From contig DASRIS010000105.1 of the NCBI GenBank assembly GCA_035649895.1, positions 1-33,350 on the forward strand: a stretch of 33,350 nt of DNA, read 5' to 3'. This DNA is from DASSUC01 sp035649895. Its GTDB lineage: Bacteria > Actinomycetota > Actinomycetes > Mycobacteriales > Micromonosporaceae. Position numbers and translations under genes: made by a program. Positions 1-7,899 of the stretch are shown here, in pieces. A model generated the notes under the pieces. That model saw nothing but the letters and a program-made list of their open reading frames with translations. It had not been told where the DNA came from and searched no databases. Within the stretch, counting starts at the first letter, position 1; the number at the start of each line of letters is the position of its first letter.

Positions 1-511
<511 letters not shown>

Positions 512-531
512 CCAGGAAGGAACCACCCGCC

Positions 532-753
532 ATGAGCAGCCACCCCGGCCCGCTCACCCACACCCTCACCCCCCGCTGGTACTCACCCGCCGAGGTCGCC
601 ACCCTCCTCGGCTTCGGGCTGTCCAAGGTCAAGATGCTCATCGCCACCCGACAGCTGCGCTCCATCAAGGACGGCAAGTACCGCCGCATCCTGCCCGAAT
701 GGGTCGACGACTACATCCGCACCCAGGTCGAACGCCACGAGGCAGCTAGATGA
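532..753 (+). CDS. xis: Excisionase / MerR-like helix-turn-helix DNA-binding protein
   Basis: A 73-residue protein. The segment WYSPAEVATLLGFGLSKVK is the helix-turn-helix of the excisionase family, and it is followed by IKDGKYRRILPEWVDDYI, the usual wing and C-terminal helix of AICE Xis proteins. The role would be to bend DNA at the attachment site and bias the integrase towards excision. The ATG at 532 is preceded by AGGAAGG at 514-520, a strong ribosome binding site that decides the start. The stop codon overlaps the integrase start (ATGA at 750-753), so the two are translationally coupled. Function is inferred from family and position. Confidence 0.8.
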   Translation: MSSHPGPLTHTLTPRWYSPAEVATLLGFGLSKVKMLIATRQLRSIKDGKYRRILPEWVDDYIRTQVERHEAAR

Positions 754-2042
754 CCACCCACCGCAGACGCGCCAACGGGGAAGGCTCCATCTTCCCCTAC
801 CGCAACGGCTACGCCGCCTACGCCTGGGTCACCAGACCCGACGGCACCCGCACCCGCAAGTACGTCTACGGCAAGACCCGCGAAGAGGTCCACGACAAAT
901 GGGTCAGGCTGCACCAGCAAGCCAAAGCCGGGCCCGTCCCGACCCGGGTCCCCACGGTGGCGGGCTACCTGGCCTACTGGCTGGCCGAGATCGTCGAGCC
1001 GAACCGGGCGCCACTGACCTACGCCACCTACGAGACCCTGGCGCGGCTGTACATCATCCCCGGACTGGGCGACAAGAAGATCGACCGACTTCAGGTCCGG
1101 GACGTGCAGACCTGGCTCAACGCGGTAGCGAAGACCTGCCAGTGCTGCGCTCAGAGCAAGGACGCCAGCCGGCCCAGGGACAAGCGACGCTGCTGCGCAA
1201 AGCCAGGCGGTGCCTGCTGCCTCGACTACCCTTCGGCACGCACCGTCAGGGGTATCCGCGCGGTGCTTCGCTCAGCACTGTCGCACGCCCAGGTCGAGGA
1301 GCTGGTCACCAAGAACGTCGCAGCGGTGGTCAAGCTCCCACCGCTACGCAAGCGTAGGGCCTTGACGTGGTCCAGCGAGGCGGCCCGGGCGTTCCTGGAG
1401 TCCGCGTGCGACAGCGGCGACCCACTCTACGCCGCGTACGTGCTGGTCCTGGTGCTCGGACTGCGCAAAGGTGAGGTGCTCGGTCTCACCTGGTCGGTGC
1501 TGGACTGGGGCGGCTGGGACAAGCCATGCGACCAGCACGGGGCACCGTCCTGCGGCGAGTGTCGCGACCGGTTCGAGGTCACCCTGCACGTAGAAAGGCA
1601 GCTCCAGCGCGTACGCGGGCGGCTGCTGCACCGACAGACCAAGACAGAGGAGTCCGACGCGCCCCTACCACTGCCGCCGATATGCGTGGTTGCCCTGTGT
1701 CAGCACTACCTGCGGCAGCTCGAAGCACGCAAGACGGCCGGCGCAGCATGGCATACCACGGACCTGGTGTTCACGACCCGGTACGGCAGGCCGGTGGAGC
1801 CGCGTAACTTCAACCGGTCCTGGGAGACCCGCTGCCGCCATGCCTCAGTCGAACGGATCAGCGTCCACGACGCGCGGCGTACCTGCGCCTCGCTGCTGGT
1901 CGACCTTGATGTACATCCCCGGGTCGCGATGGCGATTCTGCGGCACGCTGACTTCTCGATCACGATGGAGGTCTACTCGCGGGCCTCGGCGCAGGCCACC
2001 CGGGACGCGCTGCGGCGGTTGGGCGAGAGCCTGGGCCGATGA
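750..2042 (+). CDS. int: Tyrosine-type site-specific integrase of the AICE
   Basis: 430 residues. It catalyses integration and excision between attP and the tRNA attachment site. Visible parts: an N-terminal arm-binding region with GEGSIFPYRNGYAAYAW, a SAM-like core-binding domain (about 68-180), and the catalytic domain with R239 (GLRKGE), K298, H373 and R376 (SVHDARRT), H399 (ILRHAD) and the Y409 nucleophile (EVYSRA). All expected catalytic residues are present, so it should be active. Two cysteine-rich inserts stand out: C130/C132/C133 with C148/C149/C156/C157, and C260-H263-C268-C271. Similar inserts occur in other actinobacterial integrases as I recall them. Its stop lies 77 bases from the 3' end of tRNA-Pro, the standard int-att arrangement. 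Confidence 0.93.
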   Translation: MTTHRRRANGEGSIFPYRNGYAAYAWVTRPDGTRTRKYVYGKTREEVHDKWVRLHQQAKAGPVPTRVPTVAGYLAYWLAEIVEPNRAPLTYATYETLARLYIIPGLGDKKIDRLQVRDVQTWLNAVAKTCQCCAQSKDASRPRDKRRCCAKPGGACCLDYPSARTVRGIRAVLRSALSHAQVEELVTKNVAAVVKLPPLRKRRALTWSSEAARAFLESACDSGDPLYAAYVLVLVLGLRKGEVLGLTWSVLDWGGWDKPCDQHGAPSCGECRDRFEVTLHVERQLQRVRGRLLHRQTKTEESDAPLPLPPICVVALCQHYLRQLEARKTAGAAWHTTDLVFTTRYGRPVEPRNFNRSWETRCRHASVERISVHDARRTCASLLVDLDVHPRVAMAILRHADFSITMEVYSRASAQATRDALRRLGESLGR

Positions 2043-2045
2043 GCC

Positions 2046-2068
2046 GCTGCTGTACCTTGCTGCTGTAC
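2046..2068 (+). repeat. 10-bp direct repeat between int and the attachment site
   Basis: GCTGCTGTAC occurs at 2046-2055 and again at 2059-2068, with starts 13 bases apart, immediately after the int stop. Paired short direct repeats beside the core site are typical arm-type integrase or Xis binding sites, so this is a candidate arm site. It is based on position and repetition only. Confidence 0.45.
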
Positions 2069-2070
2069 AA

Positions 2071-2114
2071 GGTCAAGAAAGGCCATCACCGGCTCTGGGT
2101 GATGGCCTTTGACC
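2071..2114. terminator. Bidirectional hairpin between int and tRNA-Pro
   Basis: AAAGGCCATCACC (2078-2090) pairs perfectly with GGTGATGGCCTTT (2098-2110) across a 7-base loop. The stem extends by GGTC/GACC (2071-2074 and 2111-2114) after a bulge. It sits just downstream of int on the plus strand and just downstream of tRNA-Pro on the minus strand, so it can end transcription from both sides. There is no long T run, which is common in high-GC actinobacteria. Confidence 0.65.
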
Positions 2115-2119
2115 TGCTG

Positions 2120-2193
<74 letters not shown>

Positions 2194-2283
2194 GCGCCAC
2201 CAACCATCGGCGGCCGGTACAGCGTAGCGCAGCCATCGCCACCACCGCGCCGACCCCCACCGGAACCCAGGACCGCAAGAGAG

Positions 2284-3714
2284 CTATCGCGCAGCTTGCT
2301 GGCGCTTGCGGGTCCGGACGGACACGGCCACCGGGCTGCCCGGGAAGCCGTACTCCTCCCGCAGCTTGCGCTCGACGAAGCGCACGTAGCCGGCGTCGAG
2401 CGGGCCGGTTGTAAACAGCACGAACCGCGGCGGGCGGGTGCCGGCCTGGGTGGCGAAGAGCACCCGCGGGGCCCGCCCGCCGCGCACCGGGTGGGGTGTG
2501 GCCTGCACCAGGGCGGTGAGCCACTGGTTGAGCTGGCCGGTGGGGATGCGCTTCTCCCAGCTCTCCAGGGCGGTACGCAGCGCCGGAGCTAACCGGTCCA
2601 CGGCGCGGCCGGTCTTCGCCGAGACGTTCACCCGGATCGCCCACGGCACCCGGCGCAGCTCCCGCTCAACCTCCCGCTCCAGGTAGTAGCGGCGATCCGC
2701 GTCGACCAGGTCCCACTTGTTGAAGGCCAGCACCATGGCCCGGCCGGCGTCGGCCACCATGGTGAGGATCCGCTGGTCCTGCTCGCTGATCGGCTCGCTG
2801 GCGTCCAGAAGCACGACCGCCACCTCGGCGGCCTCGATCGCCGCGGCGGTACGCAGGCTCGCGTAGTACTCCGTCCCACTCGCCTGCCCCACCCGCTTGC
2901 GCAGGCCCGCGGTGTCCACGAAGAGCCAGGTCTGGCCACCGACCTCCACCAGGCTGTCGACCGGGTCGACGGTGGTCCCCGCGACCGGGTCGACCACCGC
3001 CCGCTCCTCGCGGGCGAGCCGGTTGAGCAGGCTGGACTTGCCGACGTTCGGCCGCCCCACCAGCGCGACCCGGCGCGGGCCGCGCGGGCGGGTCTCCGCC
3101 TCCAGGGGCAGCTCCGGCAGCGCGTCGAGCACCGCGTCCAGCAGGTCCCCCGAGCCACGCCCGTGCAGGGCCGAGACCGGGTACGGCTGCCCGAGCCCGA
3201 GCGACCACAGCCCCGCCGACTCCGCCTCAACGGCCGCGTTGTCGACCTTGTTGGCCACCAGGAGCACCGGCTTTGCGCTGCGGCGCAGCATGCGTACGGC
3301 GGCCTCGTCCGCGTCGGTGGAGCCGACCGTGGCATCGACCACGAACAGCACCACGTCCGCCATGGCCACCGCCGCCTCGGCCTGCGCCGCGATCGCCGCT
3401 GCCCGGTCCTTCGCGTCGGGCTGCCAGCCGCCGGTGTCGACGATGGTGAAGCGCCGGCCCGACCACAGGGCGTCGTACGCCACCCGGTCCCGGGTCACTC
3501 CGGGCACGTCCTCGACAACCGCCTGGCGGCGGCCGATGATGCGGTTGACCAGCGTGGACTTGCCTACGTTCGGCCGGCCGACGACCGCGACGACAGGCAC
3601 CGGGCCTTCATCAGGGCCAGTGGTGTCCTCGTCGTCCAGTGCCGACGACAGCTCTGGCAGCTCGACCCACATCTCGTCACGGCGCCCGCGGCCAGGCGCG
3701 CTCCTGGCGGTCAC
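2284..3714 (-). CDS. der: GTPase Der (EngA), 50S ribosome assembly
   Basis: 476 residues with the hallmark tandem G domains. The first has GRPNVGKST at 46-54, DTGG at 93-96 and NKVD at 155-158. The second has GRPNVGKSS at 220-228, DTAG at 267-270 and NKWD at 332-335. A KH-like domain and a basic tail (RTRKRQQAAR) follow. Der binds the 50S subunit during assembly and is normally essential. The N-terminus is about 40 residues longer than the short forms of the family and acidic, as in many actinobacteria. The GTG at 3714 lies 19 bases after the cmk stop, so the two genes are co-transcribed; an internal ATG at residue 15 is an alternative start. The gene is the last of its operon, followed by tRNA-Pro. 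Confidence 0.97.
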   Translation of the reverse strand: MTARSAPGRGRRDEMWVELPELSSALDDEDTTGPDEGPVPVVAVVGRPNVGKSTLVNRIIGRRQAVVEDVPGVTRDRVAYDALWSGRRFTIVDTGGWQPDAKDRAAAIAAQAEAAVAMADVVLFVVDATVGSTDADEAAVRMLRRSAKPVLLVANKVDNAAVEAESAGLWSLGLGQPYPVSALHGRGSGDLLDAVLDALPELPLEAETRPRGPRRVALVGRPNVGKSSLLNRLAREERAVVDPVAGTTVDPVDSLVEVGGQTWLFVDTAGLRKRVGQASGTEYYASLRTAAAIEAAEVAVVLLDASEPISEQDQRILTMVADAGRAMVLAFNKWDLVDADRRYYLEREVERELRRVPWAIRVNVSAKTGRAVDRLAPALRTALESWEKRIPTGQLNQWLTALVQATPHPVRGGRAPRVLFATQAGTRPPRFVLFTTGPLDAGYVRFVERKLREEYGFPGSPVAVSVRTRKRQQAAR

Positions 3715-3733
3715 GCCGCTGCCCCTGGCGCGC

Positions 3734-4411
3734 TCACGCCCGGTCCGCCATCATGGCGGCCAGCCGGGCGACGACCTGGTCGATGCCGAGCGCGGTGGTG
3801 TCCAGCTCCACCGCGCCGGGCGCGCGCCGCAGCGGGTCCATGGCCCGGGTCGAGTCGAGACGGTCGCGACGCGCCAGGTCCTCAGCGGTGGCGGCGAGGT
3901 CAGCGTCCTGCTCCGCGCTGCGCCGGCGGGCCCGCTCCACGGGGGACGCGGTCAGGTAGACCTTCAGGTCCGCGTCGGGCGCCACCACCGCGCCGATGTC
4001 CCGCCCCTCGACCACGACCCGGCCCGCGCCGGCGATGATCTCCTGCTGGCGGGTCACGAGCAGCCGGCGTACCTCGGGCACGGCCGCCACAGCGGAGACC
4101 GCCTGGGTCACCTCCGGGCCACGGATCTCGGCCTCGACCGGCCGGTCATCGACCGAGATGGTAGGCGCCGTGGGGTCGGTGCCGACTGCCAGCGCGATCT
4201 CGGCGGCAACCTTCGCCACCGCATCGGCGTCGTGGGGGTCGACCCCAGCCTCGAGGACGGCCCAGGTCACCGCCCGGTACATGGCACCGGTGTCCAGGTA
4301 GCGCGCACCTAACCGGGTCGCTAGGCGCCGGGAGACAGTGGACTTCCCGGAGCCGGACGGCCCATCGACCGCCACCACCCAGCGCTGCGCCCCTGCGCGC
4401 GAAGCACCCAC
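3734..4411 (-). CDS. cmk: Cytidylate kinase
   Basis: 225 residues from the start chosen here. It phosphorylates CMP and dCMP with ATP in the cytosol. The P-loop GPSGSGKST lies near residues 17-25. DTGAMYRAVTW, VEGRDIGAVVAPDADLKVYLTAS and RRRSAEQ are the CMP-binding and lid segments of the family. The open frame extends to 4606, but the upstream part is Arg/Pro-rich and unlike the family. GTG at 4411 has a good GGGAGG site seven bases upstream (minus strand) and gives the family's usual length, so it decides the start. It is followed by der after 19 bases. In mycobacteria the same pair (Rv1712, Rv1713) follows rluB. Confidence 0.93.
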   Translation of the reverse strand: MGASRAGAQRWVVAVDGPSGSGKSTVSRRLATRLGARYLDTGAMYRAVTWAVLEAGVDPHDADAVAKVAAEIALAVGTDPTAPTISVDDRPVEAEIRGPEVTQAVSAVAAVPEVRRLLVTRQQEIIAGAGRVVVEGRDIGAVVAPDADLKVYLTASPVERARRRSAEQDADLAATAEDLARRDRLDSTRAMDPLRRAPGAVELDTTALGIDQVVARLAAMMADRA

Positions 4412-4489
4412 GCGCGAACCTCCCTGCGACCCGGCCACCCCCTTATTCTGCCCGGTCGCCCCGAGAGCCACCCGGCCGAGGTGGGGCAC

Positions 4490-4534
4490 GCCGGCCCCGA
4501 GGCCGGCAGGGGGTACGCCGAAGCTCGGGCTTCG
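4490..4534 (-). terminator. Two tandem hairpins between rluB and cmk
   Basis: GCCGGCC (4490-4496) pairs with GGCCGGC (4501-4507) over a 4-base loop, and CGAAGC (4519-4524) pairs with GCTTCG (4529-4534). Both lie in the 190-base gap between rluB and the chosen cmk start, the largest gap between consecutive genes from scpA to der. This could be a partial terminator or attenuator separating rluB from cmk-der. No T tract is present, and GC-rich DNA forms such hairpins by chance. Confidence 0.35.
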
Positions 4535-4602
4535 ACGGTTCGCGTCGCGGAAGGGCGACCGCAGCCGGGAACGGGAATGCGGCCGCAGCCGGGGTGGAAA
4601 GG

Positions 4603-5514
4603 TCACCGTTGGCGGCGGACACCGGAGCGGGCGGCGGCCGCCCGCCCGCTGCCACTGGTGGCGTCTCCGCGAGACGCCGGCTGCCGCGCGGGGCGGGCCT
4701 GCGCCCCAGCCGCATGGTCCCGGGCTGGGCGGGCCTGCGCGCCGGCCGCATGGTCCCGGGCTGTGCTGACCGCACCCTCACCCACCACGGCGAACAGCGC
4801 GGCAACTTCCGGCCTGGTCAGCCGGCGGGTCCGGCCCGGCTTGAGCCCACCCAGCTTGACCGGGCCGATCGCGGTCCGCACCAGCCGGGACACCGGGTGT
4901 CCCACCTCGGCCAGCAGCCGCCGGACAATGTGCTTACGCCCTTCGTGCAGCACCACCTCAACGAGCGCCCGCCGACCGCTCGTCTCGACCACGCGGAACG
5001 CGTCCGCCGCGGCCGGCCCGTCCGCCAGCTCCACCCCGGCGAGCAGCCGCCGTCGGACCGCGGCCGGCACCGGACCGGGCACCTCCGCCAGGTAGGTCTT
5101 TGCCACGCCGTACGACGGATGCATCAGCCGGTGCGCGAGTGCCCCGTCGTTGGTGAGCAGCAGCAGCCCTTCGCTGTCCGCGTCCAGGCGGCCGACGTGG
5201 AACACCCGATGGGGCAGCTCGGCCACGTAGTCGGCGAGTGCGGTCCGGCCCCACTCGTCGTCCATCGTGGACACAACGCCAGCAGGCTTGTTCAGGGCAA
5301 CGTACACCGCCGCGGCGTCGATGACCACGCGGGCACCGTCGACGTGGATGACCGCCTCCACCGGGTCGACCTTGTCCCCCAACGTAGCCACCCGGCCATC
5401 CACTGTGACCCGTCCGGCGGCGATCAGCTCCTCGCACGCCCGCCGGGAGCCGAGGCCCGCCGTTGCGAGCACCTTCTGCAGCCGCTCCGCGCGACCATCA
5501 CCGGGGTGGGACAT
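4603..5514 (-). CDS. rluB: 23S rRNA pseudouridine synthase RluB family
   Basis: 303 residues. The N-terminal S4 RNA-binding domain (about 10-57, RLQKVLATAGLGSRRACEEL) is followed by the pseudouridine synthase domain with the catalytic Asp at 111 in GRLDADSEGLLLL and a late KTYLAEV/EGRKHIVRRL segment. It would isomerise a uridine in 23S rRNA. The ATG at 5514 overlaps the end of scpB by 17 bases, so it is part of the scpA-scpB-rluB operon. Beyond about residue 245 the protein has a low-complexity Arg/Ala tail. This tail contains a tandem 12-residue duplication starting ARDHAAGAQARP (DNA repeat 4693-4764), which is not part of the fold. Confidence 0.93.
   Translation of the reverse strand: MSHPGDGRAERLQKVLATAGLGSRRACEELIAAGRVTVDGRVATLGDKVDPVEAVIHVDGARVVIDAAAVYVALNKPAGVVSTMDDEWGRTALADYVAELPHRVFHVGRLDADSEGLLLLTNDGALAHRLMHPSYGVAKTYLAEVPGPVPAAVRRRLLAGVELADGPAAADAFRVVETSGRRALVEVVLHEGRKHIVRRLLAEVGHPVSRLVRTAIGPVKLGGLKPGRTRRLTRPEVAALFAVVGEGAVSTARDHAAGAQARPARDHAAGAQARPARQPASRGDATSGSGRAAAARSGVRRQR
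4693..4764. repeat. 36-bp tandem duplication in the 3' part of rluB
   Basis: Two adjacent 36-base copies, 4693-4728 and 4729-4764, differ at three positions. The unit is a multiple of three and stays in the rluB frame, duplicating 12 residues of the C-terminal tail. Confidence 0.9.
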
Positions 5515-6622
5515 CGGTCAGCTCATCTACGTCGTCGGGCAGGAACGGCGCCAGTGACGGCAGGTCGGCCACGCTGTCCAGAGCCAGCTTCTCCAGGAAG
5601 AGGGTGGTGGTGCGGTAGAGGTATGCCCCACTGTCAGGCTCTGCCCCGCACTCCTCGATGAGCCCGCGGGAGACCAGCGTACGCACGACCGCGTCGCAGT
5701 TGACCCCGCGGATCGCCGAGATCCGTGACCGGGTCACCGGCTGCTTGTAGGCGACCACGGCGAGGGTCTCCAGCGCAGCCTGGGTCAGCCGGACCTGCTG
5801 CCCGTCGAGCACGAACCGCTCCACATAGGACGAGTACTCACCGCGGGTGTAGAGCCGCCAGCCACCAGCCGCCCGGCGCAGCTCGAACCCACGCCGCGCG
5901 GTCGCATACTCCGCCGCCAGCTCGCCCAGCATCCGCGCCAGCAGCTCCGCCGGCTGCCCGAGGGCCTGGGCCAGCACCGCCTCGCTCACCGGCTCGTCCA
6001 CCACGAGCAGGATCGCCTCCAAGGCACCGCGTAGCTCCACCGGGTCCATCGCCGAGTCCGGCTCGCCCGAGGGCTCGACCAGCGGCGCAGGGGACTCGGC
6101 CGCAGACTCAGCAGAGGGCCCAGCCAGCGACGCGGGCACGGGCTCGGCCAGTGACCCAGCCGGCGGCGCGGATCCGGGCTCCACCAGGGGTGCGGGCGCG
6201 GACTCAGCCAGCGGCTCATCCGAGGGCTCTGCCGTCGGCTCGGGCGCGAGCTCGCCTGGTGGCTTAGCCCGGGGCTCACCCGGAGAGGTGGTCACCGCCT
6301 CGTCCCGGCCTTCAAGACCAGGGCGTTCTGTATCTGTCGAAGTGCCCGTCTCAGCTATCTTGATCAAATCAGTTTCAGGGAAACTGGGGCTATCAACCGG
6401 TTCCGTAGGCCCATTTTCACTGAAATTGATTTGATCATGAAGATCGGGACTGGAGGCGAGGGCGGAGGCGGCTGGCTCGTCGCCATTATCGACAGTGGGC
6501 GCGGGCGCGGCTGGGTCCGGCGCGGGCGCTTCGGCCTGTGCCGGCGCATCGGCGCGCTGCCAGGGCGGCACCCAGGCGGCCGCCTGGTCCGCCAGGGAGC
6601 GGCTGCGCTCGTCACCGGTCAC
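5498..6622 (-). CDS. scpB: Segregation and condensation protein ScpB with long linker-like N-terminus
   Basis: 374 residues. The conserved winged-helix ScpB part begins near residue 192 (MDPVELRGALEAILLVVDEPV) and includes LTQAALETLAVVAYKQPVTRSRI and IRGVN, which mediate ScpA and SMC interaction in chromosome condensation. Bacterial ScpB is usually about 180-200 residues, so the first 190 residues are an extension. It is rich in Pro, Ala and Glu, with degenerate EP(S/A) repeats. Residues 61-90 come from the AT-rich palindrome at 6361-6437 and use codons unlike the rest. GTG at 6622 overlaps the scpA stop (GTGA), so the pair is coupled. The 3' end overlaps rluB. Confidence 0.95.
   Translation of the reverse strand: MTGDERSRSLADQAAAWVPPWQRADAPAQAEAPAPDPAAPAPTVDNGDEPAASALASSPDLHDQINFSENGPTEPVDSPSFPETDLIKIAETGTSTDTERPGLEGRDEAVTTSPGEPRAKPPGELAPEPTAEPSDEPLAESAPAPLVEPGSAPPAGSLAEPVPASLAGPSAESAAESPAPLVEPSGEPDSAMDPVELRGALEAILLVVDEPVSEAVLAQALGQPAELLARMLGELAAEYATARRGFELRRAAGGWRLYTRGEYSSYVERFVLDGQQVRLTQAALETLAVVAYKQPVTRSRISAIRGVNCDAVVRTLVSRGLIEECGAEPDSGAYLYRTTTLFLEKLALDSVADLPSLAPFLPDDVDELTDVPPR
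6361..6437. repeat. AT-rich 77-bp near-perfect palindrome inside scpB
   Basis: Two arms of about 38 bases meet at AACCGGTT (6395-6402) and match at roughly 32 positions by hand alignment. The outer 18 bases (TGATCAAATCAGTTTCAG) recur inverted at 6420-6437 with one mismatch. ATCTT before and AAGAT after extend the pairing past a 2-base bulge. The stretch 6361-6440 holds 34 G/C of 80 by hand count, in a region otherwise far above 70 percent. It keeps the scpB frame open. It looks like an inserted palindromic element and could form a cruciform or a long mRNA hairpin. Confidence 0.9.
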
Positions 6623-7710
6623 CGGTGCTCCTCTCCGCCGAACGCGGTCGGCCGGGCAGGGGTCGGGGTGGGGGTGGGGTGCAGCGGGCTGGCCATCGCG
6701 GTGCCGCCACCGCGGCCGGCATCAGGACCGCGACCGGCATCAGGACCGCGACCGGCATCAGGACTGTCCTCTCGGGACGTCTCCAACGGCGGGACTGCGT
6801 GCAGGCGCGGGCCGTCGGGCGGAGGCGAGCCGGGCGCGGGCGGGCCAGGCGCTGACGGCTCGTCGTACTCGTCGAAGTCGAGCTGGGGCACCGCGTCGTC
6901 GGCGCCGGTCCAGCGGACGCTGAGCTCCCCCAAGGCCTGGACCTGCTCGAAGGCGACCAGGCCCTCCCGGTAGAGCTCCAGCAGCGCCAGGAACCGGGCG
7001 ACGACCTCCAGCGTGCTCCGGCAGTCCGCGCACAGGACACGAAACGTCGCGGTGCGCATCCGGACCAGCTTGTCCCGCAGGATGACGGCGTGCTCGCGGA
7101 CGCTGACCCGTACCTGGTGCACATGCTCGATCGAGACCACAGGCGTGGGCTTGGGCGTCATCGCCTTCACCGCGAGCTGCGCCAGCCGCTCCGGCCCCAC
7201 GCCGAGCACCAGGTCGGGCAGGGCCTCGGCGTAGCGCGGCTCCAGCGCCACGGCCCGCGGGTAGCTGCGCGACGCGGCGCGCTCCAGCCCGGACAGGTGC
7301 GCCGCGGCCTCCTTGAACGCCTTGTACTGCAACAGCCTGGCGAACAGCAGGTCCCGCGCCTCCAGCAGGGCCAGGTCCTCCTCGTCCTCGACCGCCGCGG
7401 CGGGTAGCAGCCGGGCCGCCTTGAGGTCGAGCAGGGTGGCGGCGATGACCAGGAACTCGCTCGCCTCGTCCAGGTCCCACTCGTCGCCCATGGCCCGGAT
7501 GTAGGCGATGAACTCGTCGGTCACCCGGTGCAGCGCCACCTCGGTGACGTCCAGCTTGTGCTTGCTGATCAGCTGGAGCAGCAGGTCGAACGGGCCGGTG
7601 AAGTTGACCAGCCGTACGGTGAAGCCCGTGCTCACCGCGCCAGCATCAGCCTCGGCGCCGGCGGGCGGCGAGGGCTGCGTGGAGGGGTCCACGGGCGGCG
7701 CGGTCACCAC
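6619..7710 (-). CDS. scpA: Segregation and condensation protein ScpA (kleisin)
   Basis: 363 residues. It bridges the SMC heads and binds ScpB. The N-terminal kleisin helix block (FTGPFDLLLQLISKHKLDVTEVALHRVTDEFIAYI..., about 36-75) and the middle segment EFLVIAATLLDLKAARLLP are classic. The C-terminal winged-helix part (about 195-270) contains FLALLELYREGLVAFEQVQALGEL. Residues after about 285 are a Pro/Gly/Asp-rich tail with three copies of a DAGRGP-type unit. Two adjacent GTG codons (7710 and 7707) are possible starts; no clear Shine-Dalgarno site decides between them. ParA is encoded 190 bases upstream, and scpB overlaps downstream. Confidence 0.95.
   Translation of the reverse strand: MVTAPPVDPSTQPSPPAGAEADAGAVSTGFTVRLVNFTGPFDLLLQLISKHKLDVTEVALHRVTDEFIAYIRAMGDEWDLDEASEFLVIAATLLDLKAARLLPAAAVEDEEDLALLEARDLLFARLLQYKAFKEAAAHLSGLERAASRSYPRAVALEPRYAEALPDLVLGVGPERLAQLAVKAMTPKPTPVVSIEHVHQVRVSVREHAVILRDKLVRMRTATFRVLCADCRSTLEVVARFLALLELYREGLVAFEQVQALGELSVRWTGADDAVPQLDFDEYDEPSAPGPPAPGSPPPDGPRLHAVPPLETSREDSPDAGRGPDAGRGPDAGRGGGTAMASPLHPTPTPTPARPTAFGGEEHR
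6710..6763. repeat. 18-bp triplicated repeat in the 3' part of scpA
   Basis: Three consecutive 18-base units (6710-6727, 6728-6745, 6746-6763) differ at one base in the first. They encode the repeated hexapeptide in the disordered ScpA tail, in frame. Confidence 0.92.
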
Positions 7711-7899
7711 CAGACGGTAACCTACGCCCTGCTGGGACCTTGCTGCCGTGGGCGCGCCCGCTCAGGGGCAACCGGCGGGCTGCCCGGGCCGACCGTTGCC
7801 CGAGCCGACCGGCGGTCAGGCGCCGTGAGTGGACCAGAGACCGCCCCCGCGCTAGCGGTCAGGCCCAGCCAGCAGTCGGAGGACGCCCGCGGTCAGTGG

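Noticed and set aside
2897..4312. Long open frame on the plus strand over der and cmk
   Set aside because: It is a GC-rich shadow of the genuine minus-strand genes, with Ser/Thr/Arg/Pro-heavy composition and no domains. The same applies to the plus-strand frames across parA, ald, pyrG, the flippase and the RGG-TPR gene.
4412..4606. N-terminal extension of cytidylate kinase
   Set aside because: The frame is open but has no family similarity, and the GGGAGG-preceded GTG at 4411 gives the normal length.
6414..6426. TTTCACTGAAA resembling the ParB-binding parS site
   Set aside because: parS has TTTCACGTGAAA with a central CG; here one base is missing, the outer bases do not match, and the segment is part of the larger palindrome. 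Being near parA and scpB made it tempting.
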